64,000 bases of DNA, taken from assembly GCA_011799875.1 (NCBI GenBank), contig CM022301.1, positions 208,725,771 to 208,789,770 on the forward strand. Direction: 5' to 3'. How positions within the stretch are numbered: the stretch's first letter is position 1; each line of letters begins with the position of its first letter. Shown here one piece after another: positions 45,516 to 56,299 of the stretch. The notes beneath the pieces are model-generated. The model was not told the DNA's origin, did no database searches, and saw only the letters and a list, made by a program, of their open reading frames with translations. The position numbers were made by a program, and so were the translations under genes. This stretch comes from Thinopyrum elongatum. Taxonomy: Eukaryota > Streptophyta > Magnoliopsida > Poales > Poaceae.

Positions 45516-45893
45516 ATGTCGAGCGACAGGGAGGACGACAGTTCGGCCAGCAGTCTGGCGCCTGATGATAGGTCAACATCGGAATCATCCCGCTCGTCTT
45601 CCATGAGTCCTGCGTCGAGCCCAGACCTCGATTATATCTGGATCATGGAAGGGACGCCGCCTCCGGAGTCGTCGGACGACAACCAGACAGACGAGGAGCC
45701 GTCGGACGATGAAGAAGAGGACGACGATGATGATGAGGAGGAATGGTCGAACGAGGAGGAGGACGATGACAACAGCAATGACAATGATGACGGCGGCGGC
45801 GATGAAAAGCCAACGGTCAGCAGCAAGAAGCGTCCTCGCCAAGACGATGTCGCGGGGCCATCCAACAACAACAACAAGAAGAAGAAGGACTAA
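45516..45893 (+). CDS. highly acidic protein with C-terminal basic tail
   Basis: The ATG at 45516 (MSSDREDDSSASSLAPDD) opens 125 codons. The frame extends 32 codons upstream to 45420, but the downstream ATG gives the sensible start. Features are a Ser-rich head, a DLDYIWIMEGTPPPE motif, a long Asp/Glu block with EEW, and a basic end (SSKKRPRQDD, NNNNKKKKD) that would serve as a nuclear signal. No enzymatic domain. Such acidic ORFs may be accessory CACTA proteins or captured host sequence. The strong ORF on the other strand is a mirror of the acidic repeats. Confidence 0.5.
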   Translation: MSSDREDDSSASSLAPDDRSTSESSRSSSMSPASSPDLDYIWIMEGTPPPESSDDNQTDEEPSDDEEEDDDDDEEEWSNEEEDDDNSNDNDDGGGDEKPTVSSKKRPRQDDVAGPSNNNNKKKKD

Positions 45894-46040
45894 ATTAAGC
45901 AGACTGTATATATCTCTGTTTCCGTTCGCTCATATTAATTTGTTATCTCTGTTTATCCTGTCAATCTCATCGCAGATGGTTAGTAATACATATTCGATAG
46001 AGATCTTCTACATTATCGCCCACAGGTTGGTTTGTTGAAC

Positions 46041-46475
46041 TGTGTGCGTTGACGAGCACACAATTCACAAAAAAAGACCGTATGGGCTGTCTATAATGGT
46101 CGCACACAATTCTGATTACCGACCTGTTTGCCGGGTATCACACACATCTTGTTACACCGAATCGTTTGTGTTCACCTCGATCATCGCAAACAGTTCATCG
46201 GAGCGAACTGTATGTCGTATATCGCACACACCTTAATATGGCTACCCGTTTCTGTTATTCTGTCTCATCGCAAACAGTTCGTATGGATCAACCATATGCC
46301 CAGCATCGCACACGCAACTAAAATCTGAACCGTGTTTGATGTATCATTCATCTCAAACCTTTTGCATCTTTTTTGACGGTTTTTTTACATCACCGTTTGC
46401 GATTAATGCATCGCACATAGTTTCGTCAAAGGGTCTCTGATCATAGTGTCGCGTTAGCAGCATCCTGCAGTAGTG
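46041..46475. repeat. right subterminal repeats and terminal repeat of the CACTA element
   Basis: CGCAAACAGTTC, TCGCACACA and ACCGTTTGCGAT words recur in both orientations. The outer end is complement CACTACTGCAGGATGCTGCT followed by CGCGACACTATGATCAGAG. The subterminal words resemble those of the left end although the outermost bases do not. Confidence 0.75.
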
Positions 46476-47490
46476 GAGCTACATCTGTTGAAGATATGTA
46501 GACGAGAAGATCGATGTGAAGGAATTATCCCCTCAAAAAGTTACTGTTGAAGCGAAGCATTTGGTTCGGTGTTGTTGTCCGAAGAAATTGACTACAGCGA
46601 ACGGAAGTCAAAGACAAAGTGAAGACGTAGTATTCTTTTCGTTGTTCTTCTTTCGTTCATTTGAGTCATAGGACCTCCGTACTATTAAGAGGGGTATAGG
46701 TTCTTGAAGCTTAGATCCGCTACAATGCTTAGCCCAAAACCTATGAAAGTTGCGAGAGAAATCTCTTTGTGTTCCGAGCAAATACTTGCCAGCAAGAGAC
46801 TATGATCTTCTTTGCTGCGAGAGATTTGTCTCAGACCGAGGAGTTAGCATTACTTGCTCCACAAGTAATGTTACCGTTGTGCTCAAAATCCGACCGTTGG
46901 ACTCGTGTCGTTCGGCCATTGGCTGCTCTTGATGTCCAATTTGGTCATTTCCCATCAGGGAAGGCTGCGGCTATAAATAGCCACCCCGCACCGGCTTTGT
47001 CCGATGGCTGCTCCGCTTAAGATTTCTGGGAAGATTGATTTGAGCACCCCCTCTCAGTTACTTTCTGTTGTATATCATTCGGCTCCACTCTCGTTGTGTC
47101 AGTTATCATTCGTTGCTCACATTGTTCCACCCTCATCATTCTGTTATGCTATCTTAGTCTTGATTATTTTCTCTGCTGTGATCATTTACCTCATAATAGC
47201 TTTTCTTCGTAGTTGTCTATCGCAGTTCAATTCTAGCTCTCTGTCATGATATTATTTATGTTGGCATATTGCATTACCATCGTTATCATCAAGCCTATTG
47301 TATCCTATGCTCGAACCATTATTGCATCCTTCATCGAAGGTTTTGTTCCTCAATAGTAAGCTTGATTGAGTTCGTATCAACCAAACCTTATTTCTGATGC
47401 TGTGTTTGGGATCAGTTCAAAACATTCGCAAGAATTTTTTGAATCTCCCATTCACCCCCCCCTCTGGTCGATATACTCTCGGTCCTAACA
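46476..47490 (+). mobile_element. 3' LTR of Copia #1, second part
   Basis: Continues the LTR from 30551 (AGAAGAACAAG / GAGCTACATC), contains a TATA box at 46972, and ends CACCCCCCCTCTGGTCG...GGTCCTAACA. Right of it, 13 bp (ATTTGCACTTTCA) remain from the LTR of Copia #3 into which it was inserted. Confidence 0.75.
46972..46980 (+). promoter_or_regulatory. TATA box of the Copia #1 LTR
   Basis: TATAAATAG in a GGCTATAAATAGCC context, followed by a CACCCCGC leader. It lies about 520 bp before the LTR end, as expected for U3/R. Confidence 0.65.
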
Positions 47491-47503
47491 ATTTGCACTT
47501 TCA

Positions 47504-47519
47504 ATCTCCCCCTTTTTGG
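47504..47519 (-). promoter_or_regulatory. polypurine tract of Copia #3
   Basis: The minus strand reads CCAAAAAGGGGGAGAT directly before the LTR start. It shows that Copia #3 points left. Confidence 0.8.
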
Positions 47520-47910
47520 TAATTGATGACAACATATAGATCAAAGCTTCGACAAATGATAAGATGAATGAAATACATAGTTGCTTTGAGAAGTATGTGA
47601 TAAGCAAGAGCTCCCCCTAAATTTGTGCATTATTAAAAATTTACGTTTGAATGCAAATGCACAATCAATTAGGATCATGGGTCACTCTGCCATGTCACAT
47701 ACAACTTGGTGGAGCGCACAAAGTGATATGAATGGAGTAGTAAGCACGCATCACCAAAAACATAAATGAATGATCATACACAAATAATGATTAAGGATAA
47801 GCGATACGCATCACATGAAGCATAGTATGATCAATCACACATAACCAAAGAATCTCACACGCGTAACGAGCAAAGTAGCTCAAATCAAACGGAAATAGTA
47901 GCAGAAACTC

Positions 47911-49164
47911 TCAAGAAAAAACAACGGGCAAAAGCGAGATACTCTCTCTCTCTCTCTCGAAGCCTAATGATCTATATGAATTCTCCCCCTTTGGCAACAA
48001 GTACCAAAAAGTTTGAATAGGTATAGAGCTATACGTCTCTCTAGGCACGATCCTCGGCAGCTCCTGAAGGTGATCTCTGGCTGGCGGCTCTGGTGTGCAT
48101 AGATGGCGTTGAGAGAAGTGCACCGGTGAAGGCTTCATCGATGTCCGCTGAACTGGTGGAGTAGAGTCTGGAGGTGGCACTGTAGAAGTAGCAGCAGGTG
48201 CAGAGTGAGTCGTCCTTGTGTCTGCAACTAGCACTGCAGTAGATCTGGATGCTCTGGGTACTGCCTGGTATCTCTCAGTCATAGCTCTATCATCTCCACT
48301 GTCATAAGCTCTGGCTGCATCAACATCATCTCTGAGCTTCTCCACAATGGTCTGTACCTCAGTGATCTTCACATCAAGATCATGAACCTTAGTCTCTACT
48401 ATCCGCTCTAGGCTCTCCTAGTTCTTGGTGAGGTTGGCTCGACTTCGCTGAATCCTCAGGGTAGCTTCCAGCATGTAATTCATCTGATTGTTCTTGGACT
48501 TGAGGTTGGCAATGGGTGCATTAGGAGCAGAGGCCTTCTCGGCTACTTTTGTTGCTACAGCTGCCTGGATCTTCTCTTGGGCTTGGGCAGATGTAGGGTG
48601 TGAAGGGTCCATCACCACTACATTGTCCTTGAAGTCTGGGTGCAGCGGGAGATGCTCATGATCAAGTAGATAAGTGCTCATTCCAACCTTGGAGTTGATG
48701 AGCAACTGAATGTGAGGAGCAAATCCACAAGATCTCTTCTGGTTAGCTGCGATTCTCTTGATTGTCTCAACAATAAGGCTCATTACCTTGAACTTTTGCG
48801 GTGTGTCAAATAAATGTAGCAAGTTGATGGAGTGGCCACGGATCGTCTTGTCATCTCTAGACTTGGGAAAAAGAGTGTGCCTCAAGATTGTGTTGGTGGT
48901 GGCCAAACCAGCGAGAAAATGCTTCATAGAACCAAACTTATGAGTTTCAACATCTTTATCAGGGATGGGCTTGTACATGTTAGCCATAGAGTTGTGATCC
49001 ATCTTGGGTTTTCCATAGACATCAATTTCATTCTCCTCCTCTTCTGGAGCACCAAGAAGATCAACCCATTCTAAGATGGTTGACTGGTATCTGGATCCCT
49101 CGGTCATCCATACAATTCTGCCATCAGGGTAGAAATGTGCAGTGGAATAGAATTGCATGATCAT
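47911..49164 (-). pseudogene. accessory ORF of Copia #3 (aORF-3), C-terminal part
   Basis: Continues the frame broken at 62467. It reads MQFYSTAHFYPDGRIVWMTE, STILEWVDLLGAPEEEE, then KHFLAGLATTNTILRHTLFP and a helical tail (SKNNQMNYMLEATLRIQR). A TAG at 48418-48420 interrupts the same frame, which then runs on to 47911 (ERIVETKVHDLDVKITEVQT, then a Ser/Thr/Pro-rich end). It is homologous to aORF-1 and aORF-2 around the QFYSTAHF / LEWV core. It is split by 13.3 kb of inserted retroelements. Confidence 0.65.
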
Positions 49165-49938
49165 TGATGACCCACAAGTATACGGGATCAATCATAGTCC
49201 TTTCGATAAGTAAGAGTGTCAAAACCAACGAGGAGCTGAAGGAAATGACAAGCGGTTTTCAGCAAGGTATTTTGTGCAGGCACTGAAATTATCGGTAACA
49301 GATAGTTCGGTAGTAAGATAGTTCGTAACAGGTAACATGTAACAAGTGTAGCAAAGGTGCAGCAAGGTGGCCCAATCCTTTTTATAGCAAAGGATAAGCC
49401 TGGATGAACTCTTATATAAAGCAAAGCGCTCCCGAGGACACATGGGAATTATTGTCAGGCTAACATTTGGATCCAAATCAGCCCCTTATGAAGCAACCCA
49501 TAAACTAGGGTTTAAGCTTCTATCACTCTAGTAACCCATCATCTACTTATTACTTCCCAATGCCTTCCCCTAGGCCCAAATCATGGTGAAGTGTCATGTA
49601 GTCGACGTTCACATAACACCACTAGAGGAAAGACAACATACATCTCATCAAAATATCGAACGAATACCAAATTCACATGATTACTTATAACAAGACTTCT
49701 CCCATGTCCTCAGGAACAAACGTAACTACTCACAAAGAATGTTCATGTTCAAGATCAGAGGGTTATTGAATATCATTAAGGATCTGAACATATGATCTTC
49801 CACCAAATAAACCAACTAGCATCAACTATGAAGAGTAATCAACACTACTAGCAACCCATAGGTACCAATCTGAGGTTTTGAGGCAAAGATTGAATACAAG
49901 AGATGAACTAGGGTTTGAGAGGAGATGGTGTTGGTGAA
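49165..49938 (-). mobile_element. gypsy-type solo LTR, left part
   Basis: Starts TGATGACCCACAAGTATACG after the TSD ATCAT and runs to the Copia #2 insertion. With 61892-62466 it makes a 1,349-bp LTR ending GGACGTATCA with the second ATCAT at 62467-62471. No partner LTR is present. Confidence 0.9.
49854..49938. repeat. 85-bp gypsy flank, original copy
   Basis: The last 85 bp of gypsy LTR before Copia #2 (ACCCATAGGTACC ... GTTGGTGAA) are repeated identically at 60309-60393. The final GTGAA is the target site of Copia #2. Confidence 0.95.
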
Positions 49939-51425
49939 TGAAAGTGCGTTATATTGACTAGAGGGGGGGTGAATAGGCGATTTTTACAAATTTGTCACTG
50001 AGGAATTTCACGGTGAGGAAATTCCTAAGTAACGAACTACTTAGCAGCGGAATAAGTACTCAGATGCAAACATAACATGGCATAAGAACAGTCATCATGA
50101 TGAAATGAAATAGGCACATAGTACAGGTAGCGTGAAACACAGGATAAGTAGGCTGAAGACTATGTGACTGAAGAAATAGGATTGAGGAAATTGAGAAAGT
50201 CTTCAGTCAAAGTCTTCACACAGTAACGATCAAGTACATTAACACATGAATGAGGAAATGAAAGGGTTGAGGAAATAGAACCAGTAGCTCGGTGAAGACG
50301 ATGATTTGGTAGACCAGTTCCAACTGCTGTGACAGTTGTACGTCTGGTTGGAGCGGCTAGGTATTTAAACCTGAGGACACACAGTCCTCACCGTATTCTC
50401 CTTGAGCTAAGGTCACACAGACCTCGCCCAATCACTCGTGGTAAGTCTTCAGGTGACTTCCAAACCTTCACAAACTCGGTCACTCGGCGATCCACAATTT
50501 CCTTTTGGATGCTCTAGACCATGACGCCTAACCGTCTGGAGGATGCACAGTCCTCAAAGGTAACAAGCGTCGGTTCCACACAGGAACAATTTCTTCAGTG
50601 ATGCTCAATCACTTTGAGTTTGTAGGTGTTTGGGTTTTTGGGTTTTTCCTCACTTGATGATTTTCGCTCAAAGTCCTCGGAGGATGGGATGCTCTAAATG
50701 ACAAGTGTCAATCTATCTCTCGGAGCAGCCAACCAGCTAGTGGTTGTAGGGGGGGCTATTTATAGCCTAGGGAGCAGCCCGACATGATAAGACATAAATG
50801 CCCTTCAATGATATGACCGTTAGGTGGGAAGGATATTTGGACAGCTGGCGCGTAGCACAGCAACGGTGGAAATTTGAGTATCAAATTCCTCAGGGCTATC
50901 ATGTTCCTCACTTGTAGGCAATCCGCACTGGCGAATTCCTAACTCCTTAGTCAGAACAAATTCCTTAGAGAACAGAAGAACTTCGTCTCTGTCACTGAAG
51001 AAATTGACTGAACTGAATGAGATTTCCAATGGCTTCACTCAAAAGGATTGGGTAGGTGTAGGATTTTGAGATGAGCATCACTTGGAAACTTTTCCTTAGT
51101 TTTACCTCGACCCCCTTTAACAGTACGGTGTTTCCTATGACTCAAGAAGAAGAAAATGAAACTACGAAAACAAAAGTCTTCACGCTTCATAATCCTTGCA
51201 TGAATATCAAGTCTTCAGGGTCACACCAATTTCTTCACTTTCAAAGTCTTCAAGAAAACCAAAGTCTTCAGTTGAAGACATTCATTTTTAGGGGTCGACT
51301 TTCATCGTAAATATCAAACTCCTCATAGACTTATAGAACCTGTGTACACTCACAAACGCATTAGTCCCTTAACCTATAAGTCTTCAATACACCAAAATCA
51401 CTAAGGGGCGCTAGATGCACTTACA
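49939..51425 (-). repeat. left (3') LTR of Copia #2
   Basis: The plus strand reads TGAAAGTGCGTTATATTG at the left and CTAGATGCACTTACA at the right (TG...CA). It has a TATTTATAG box at about 50758-50766, i.e. CTATAAATA on the minus strand. Many AGTCTTCA and TTCCTCA words. Confidence 0.9.
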
Positions 51426-51441
51426 ATCTCCTCCTTTTTGG
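51426..51441 (-). promoter_or_regulatory. polypurine tract of Copia #2
   Basis: The minus strand reads CAAAAAGGAGGAGAT directly before the LTR start TGTAAGTGCATC. Confidence 0.8.
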
Positions 51442-51870
51442 TGATTGATGACAATATAGGTTAATTTTTCAACGGGGATAAACATATGAAGTGTAAATAC
51501 TGATAATGAGGAATTTGATTGCAAGATATAGAAGAACTCCCCCTGAAGATGTGCATATTGAGGATTTTGCTTTGGATTGCAAATGCACATTGTAGAGTAA
51601 TATCATGGAGATCTCCCCCTATATCTTGTAATTCATACACACATTTAACATATGATGTGAAGAATTTGAAATGCATGATGAAATATGGTGACTGATGTAA
51701 TTCAGCATGCGTGTGAGGAAATAGCATGCAGAAAAATAGAGCAAAAGTATCAGACCACCATAGGACTTAAGTTTACAACTCGATCCAACAAATACTTCAG
51801 AAGAACAAGAGTTGTAACTTAGCAAAAAAATGCCCATATATAGAGACCCGCTTGAAGACTAACTCAAATT

Positions 51871-51882
51871 TCTCCCCCTTTG
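51871..51882 (-). promoter_or_regulatory. upstream polypurine tract of Copia #2
   Basis: The minus strand reads CAAAGGGGGAGA, about 55 bp after the accessory ORF stop. Further GGGGGAG tracts are at about 51612 and 51540. Multiple tracts are typical of Sireviruses. Confidence 0.55.
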
Positions 51883-51935
51883 TCATCGAATGACCAAAAG
51901 GGACGAAAAATGAGGACTAACGCCCCTGAACAATA

Positions 51936-54900
51936 TCATGATGTCGATGGAGGAGCGCCAGCGTTGTTGGGGTCGTCCGTTGGAGTAGGGCCTGCCGCGG
52001 TGTCGTTTAAGTCTTCAGCTTCATCCGTCTCGCGCGATGAAGAATATGAACTGGCAACAAGCTGAGGAACTTTGACCTTCTTGAACTTCTTCGAAGGTGG
52101 CTGAGACCAGTCAAAGTCCTTTTGGAAGCCCATCTCCTTGAGTTCTTCAGCACTATGAAGATTAGACAGAATCGCCCAAGTGCGGTCAAAGACTTCATGC
52201 AAGTAGTAGTGATTCTTCTTCACAGTATTTTGAGTGACTGTCATGTTCTGAAGAATTGCACCAAACTGACGCTTGACCCACTTGTGATTTCGATCAACTT
52301 TCTGATGAAGACTAAGGAGAAGTTCACGATCAGTCATCACACGCGGAGCTGTGGCTTGAGGATTATGTTCTGAAGCTTTGGCGGCAGAATCTTGTGTTGC
52401 AGAGTCATCATTGGTGGAATATGAAGTAGCTTTGCGAAACTGTCCATCCAATGGACGAGTGCCTTCATCAATAACTGCATCCTTGCCCTTCTCATCAGCT
52501 GAGGAAATAGTCCGTTTGAGGACTTCAATAGGGGGCAAAAAGCTGAGATGATTTTGAAAGTCAGCCTTATAATGAATTGAAGACCTTGATCTGATGAACT
52601 TCATGATCCAGGGAGCATAAGGCTTCAACTCAAAAGGTGACAGAGCTGCATTGGCCAAAGTTCTCATGAAGAAATCGTGGTAGTTGATAGGAATACCATG
52701 AATGATATTGAACATCAGATTCTTCATAATGCCAACAACCTCTTCGTCATCAGAGTTGTGGCCCTTGATTGGACTGAGGGTTTTGGTTAAAATGCGATAA
52801 ACTGTCCTTGGCACATAGAGCAATTCCTTGACGAGGAATTTGGTCCTTGGAGCTTGGCCTGGCTTCAAAGGCTTCATCAGCACTTGCATCAGATGATTGG
52901 ATAGTTCAGGTTCAACATAGAGAAGCCTAGCACCTTCAGTGGGAGGACTGACTGGGACAGCATGAAGCAATTCAGAGGCCGGTGCTTTGAAATGAGTATT
53001 TTCAGTCATCCAGTCCAATACCCATGAATTGACATCCTCAACATTTCCAGTGATATGTAGTGTGGCGAAGAATTGAAGAATGAGTTCTTCATTCCAATCG
53101 CAGATGTCGGTGCAGAAGTTGAGTAACCCAGCGTCATGAAGAACACTGAGGACTGGGGTGAAGCAGGGCAGCGATTCCATATCCACATGAGGAATTTGCT
53201 CATGTTCAAAGATCTTGTCCTTATCAAACAACAGTGAGGAATAGAAGTTCATCTGGCTAGCAGTCCAGAAGCGCTTGCGACGAAGTCGAGCAGAGTCATA
53301 GGGATTATAGTCAGTGAAGAATATGTGCTCATTGAAGAAATCTTCAGCATTGAACTTCTGCTTCTTGGAGTGAGGGTTCTGGGGCTTGGCCTGAAGATTT
53401 ATAGTTGAAGTCTTCACAGCCTCTTGAGGTATAGCCACTGGAGCCACAGGCTGAGGAATTTCAGTAGCTGTATCAGCAGCAGCCTTAGCCTCCATTTCTT
53501 CAGCACTAGTAGTTGGAACTTCTTTAGGAATAGATTGAAGTGAAGATTGAGGTCCATCAGAGCCCGTATGAATTTCTTCAGTTGGCACAGGGGACTGAGG
53601 AACATGATGTAGTGGTGTTGTCAGAGGTGAATTGGGGTGATGACTTTCCCAAAAGTCATCATTCAGAATAGGGGTTGTGGACCCAATATCCACATCCTCA
53701 TCTTTATCATCAAATTCCTCAACGCCTGCCTCTTCAGCTGTGAACTGAGGCATGGGCGATGATACCAATGGAGTTGAAGTGATATTGTCCACTTCAATGT
53801 CTTCATCCAACTGCTCTGTCGAAGTAGCAGAAGGATCTTCTTCATCAGATTCATGTCGAATTGCATATTCCTCACCAAAGGGAATAATCTCCGTTGATGG
53901 CATGCTTGATATTGGAATAGCATCAATTGGGTTTTTAGTTGAGCTCGCCAAAGTCTTCACTTTCTTGGGAGCTGAAGACTCTGAGGAGGCAGATGCTTTC
54001 CTTTTCTTCACTGCAGCCTTCTCTGCGGCTTTGGTCTTCTTTGCTTCTGATGCAGAAGGAAGGACATTTTTCATCTGTGATGACTTTGCAGGAGGAGCAG
54101 ATGAAATTGGTTGAATTTCTTCAGGCACAACTGATGCAGTTGCCCTGGCTTGTTCAGATTCCTTAGGCGCAGTAGCAGATGTATCAACTGGCCTGGTTTG
54201 CTCTTCAGGCGCAACATTGGTGGTTGCCCTGGCATTTTCTTCAGAGACTGGAATTTCTTCATCAGCCCTGGTGCTTTCATTTTCTTCAACAGGCTGAGCA
54301 AATGTGTCAGTCTGAGGAAATTTGGATTGCGATGAAGCTGCAACATTTGGAGTGAATCCCTTTGCCATTCTGACGAATCTGACTTTGGCACCAAGCCAAT
54401 TTGCACGGTATGCGTGAAATTCATCACTGAGTGCTTTGATCTCAGCCTGCATAGTCACAAGTTCTTCAGGAGACATTTTCACAACATTGTTCTTCAGAAA
54501 ACGCTCCTTCTTGTACTGAGCCTTCTTCACCTGCCTGGCCTTTTCAAATTTCCATTTCTCTTCAGTAATGAAGGCCGTCAACATGTGACTTTGACTAGGA
54601 GTGAGGTTTAATTCAGGCAAAGGTGTATTTGGATCCTTGTGCCATAGATCGATGAAATCAAGAATCTTCCTTGGATCCAGCATGAGGGTCACAGCACTGC
54701 CTTTGGCACTAGCGGCCCTTTGTTGTCGATCTCTGATGATCTCAGCTAATTCTTCATCATCAGCTTCGTCTTTGCTTGACGGAACCTGAAAGGCGACCTG
54801 CTTTTTGTGAGGACTTGGCCTTGTGCCTCGTCCAGGAGTGGCCTTTTTCTTCAGCAAGGTCGGAGCTGTTGAAGACTGAGGTGGAGCTGAGGAACCTGCC

Positions 54901-55665
54901 TCCAGAAGGAATTGAGATTCCAGTAGTCCTTTGGCACGTGGCAAGATGCACAGGTGCTGAGGACTTCGCAGGAGCAGCTGAGGACTTTGCAACTGAGGGA
55001 GTTGGAGCTGCTTTTGAAGAAGTTGCTTGAGGATCAGGCCGTGAGGGCTTTGAAGAGCTTGGCCGTGAGGGCATTGCAGCTGAGGAACTTGTCTTGATAG
55101 CTGGTTTCTTTGTCATAGCCTTCTTAGGCTTGCTAGCAGAGGCCTCAGCAGTGGCAGCAGCAGACTCTTCGTTGAATTTCTTCACTGCCTCTTTAGCCAC
55201 TTTGGCCAGCTTGGCTTGACGCTTAGCCCACTCCTGAGGAAATTCCTCACCTCTTCTGATGCTTGTGGGATCAGCTTCTTGGCCTGGAGCCAATGGAGGT
55301 CTTGGGCATGGAGGGTTAACAGCGAATTTCTTCATGTACTTTGGAGTCACATATCGATACTCTCTCCATTCTCTTGCCCATCTTCTCTCAATCTTCTGAA
55401 TGCGCACTTTGCGCTGATTTTTGTTCTCCTTGCCATGAGTTGCTTCATCAGGAGTATAATATTCATCATAGATGTCTTCAGGGATCTCAAAAGCAGTATT
55501 TGTTTCTGGCCTCTTTCCTCCCTTCTGAGATCTTTTACCATCAGCCATTTTCTTCACTTGAGGATTTTGAACAATGGATGTTTCTGAGGAAGTGTGCAAC
55601 TTTTCTTCGAGGAACGCTGCAAATGAGTTAAGTTGATGAGAACCTAGAGATTCAGCAGCGGACAT
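51936..55665 (-). pseudogene. accessory ORF of Copia #2 (aORF-2), one frameshift
   Basis: The ATG at 55665 (MSAAESLGSHQLNSFAAFLE) follows a leader intron. The N-terminal part is basic (RKVRIQKIERRWAREWREYR) with an Ala/Ser/Lys-rich linker. Near 54940 the frame changes by one base and then stays open to 51936. Next come a coiled stretch, a long acidic, Pro/Thr-rich linker, and the core shared with aORF-1 and aORF-3: CDWNEELILQFFATLHITG, SWVLDWMTEN, FFMRTLANAALSPFELKPYA, and a coiled coil (HQKVDRNHKWVKRQFGAIL). About 1,240 residues if the frameshift is ignored. There is no signal peptide or membrane segment, so an envelope role is unsupported. Function unknown. Confidence 0.7.
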
Positions 55666-55671
55666 TTGTAC

Positions 55672-56235
55672 CTGTGAACAGAATATAGGTGCGAAGAATT
55701 TGGAGAGGTCATATGCGTTCTCAGAAGTTTTTCAAAAGTATCAAGTTTGAGGAATTTGACCAGGGGTGTCTTGAGGAATTTCACTAAGCGTTCTTTGACT
55801 TAGGTTCCAGAGTTGTATAGATTGAAAATCCACACAATTGAGGAATCTTGAAGACAAACGTTGCTTAGAGAAACATATCAAGAACAGAAGCAAGTTGGTG
55901 TTTAAGAACATGAAAGTTGAAGAATAAACACCTTTTGAAGATTTTGTGGAAATCATCAGAATCAACAAGGGCAGTAAAAATAGATTTTATTTACCCTTGA
56001 CGAAGAACACGACGAACTGAGGGTAGCAGTGGGGAAGCTTGTCCGTTCAGATCTTCCACGCCCTAACTTGGCGATGGAAAACAGCTACGGCGGCGGCGGA
56101 GTGAAGATTTCCGCGGCCGGCGTGAGTACGACGGCGACGAGGTCGAGGCAGTGAAGCTCTTCCTCACCGGCGACGATGGAGTGTAGCGGCGGTGCTAGGT
56201 CTGAGAGCTCGAGCGAGGGAGTAAGATCGAGCGGA
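55672..56235 (-). other. 5' leader and leader intron of aORF-2
   Basis: The minus strand shows a GC-rich leader from about 56235 to 55995 ending at a donor (CAAGG/GTAAAT), an intron 55672-55994, and an acceptor (GTTCACAG/GTACAA) six bases before the ATG. The leader looks like a cellular 5'UTR and not retroelement sequence. Confidence 0.6.
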
Positions 56236-56262
56236 GTAAATGAGATCTGAGGAGGGCGAGGG

Positions 56263-56272
56263 GTCTTTATAG
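56263..56272 (-). promoter_or_regulatory. candidate internal promoter (TATA box) for aORF-2
   Basis: The minus strand reads CTATAAAGAC about 30 bp before a CTCGCCCTCC leader start. It lies between the pol relic and the accessory ORF, so transcription from it would not need the LTR promoter. Confidence 0.5.
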
Positions 56273-56299
56273 CCGAGGTGAAAAACCAGTCGTCCGAAG

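Larger units (their letters stand above)
30552..46475 (-). mobile_element. 15.9-kb CACTA (En/Spm-like) element with four genes
   Basis: The left end CACTGGTACGCGTCGGTGCT and the right end (complement) CACTACTGCAGGATGCTGCT both begin CACT. The interrupted LTR resumes exactly outside them. Flanking triplets AAG and GAG are a near-match for the 3-bp duplication expected of CACTA elements. Both subterminal zones carry AAACGGT / GCGATG / CACACGG repeats. Cargo: ULP1-fusion gene and TNP2 transposase on the minus strand, GRF zinc-finger gene and acidic gene on the plus strand. Most of 36.1-39.9 kb is repeats plus six MITEs. The two terminal sequences do not match each other beyond CACT. Confidence 0.85.
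47491..49164 (-). mobile_element. Copia #3 (Sirevirus-like), 3' portion
   Basis: From left to right: 13 bp of LTR (minus strand starts TGAAAGTGCAAAT), a polypurine tract, a spacer with further tracts (near 47612 and 47985), then the C-terminal half of its accessory ORF up to the gypsy insertion. The TSD ATCAT (49160-49164) belongs to the gypsy solo LTR. Confidence 0.75.

Noticed and set aside
45585..45877. Minus-strand ORFs rich in Val/Ile or Ser
   Set aside because: They are the mirror of GAT/GAC/GAG repeats in the acidic gene on the plus strand.
51936..55665. aORF-2 as an envelope gene
   Set aside because: No signal peptide, membrane span or glycosylation-rich ectodomain is visible. The protein is charged and coiled-coil-rich.
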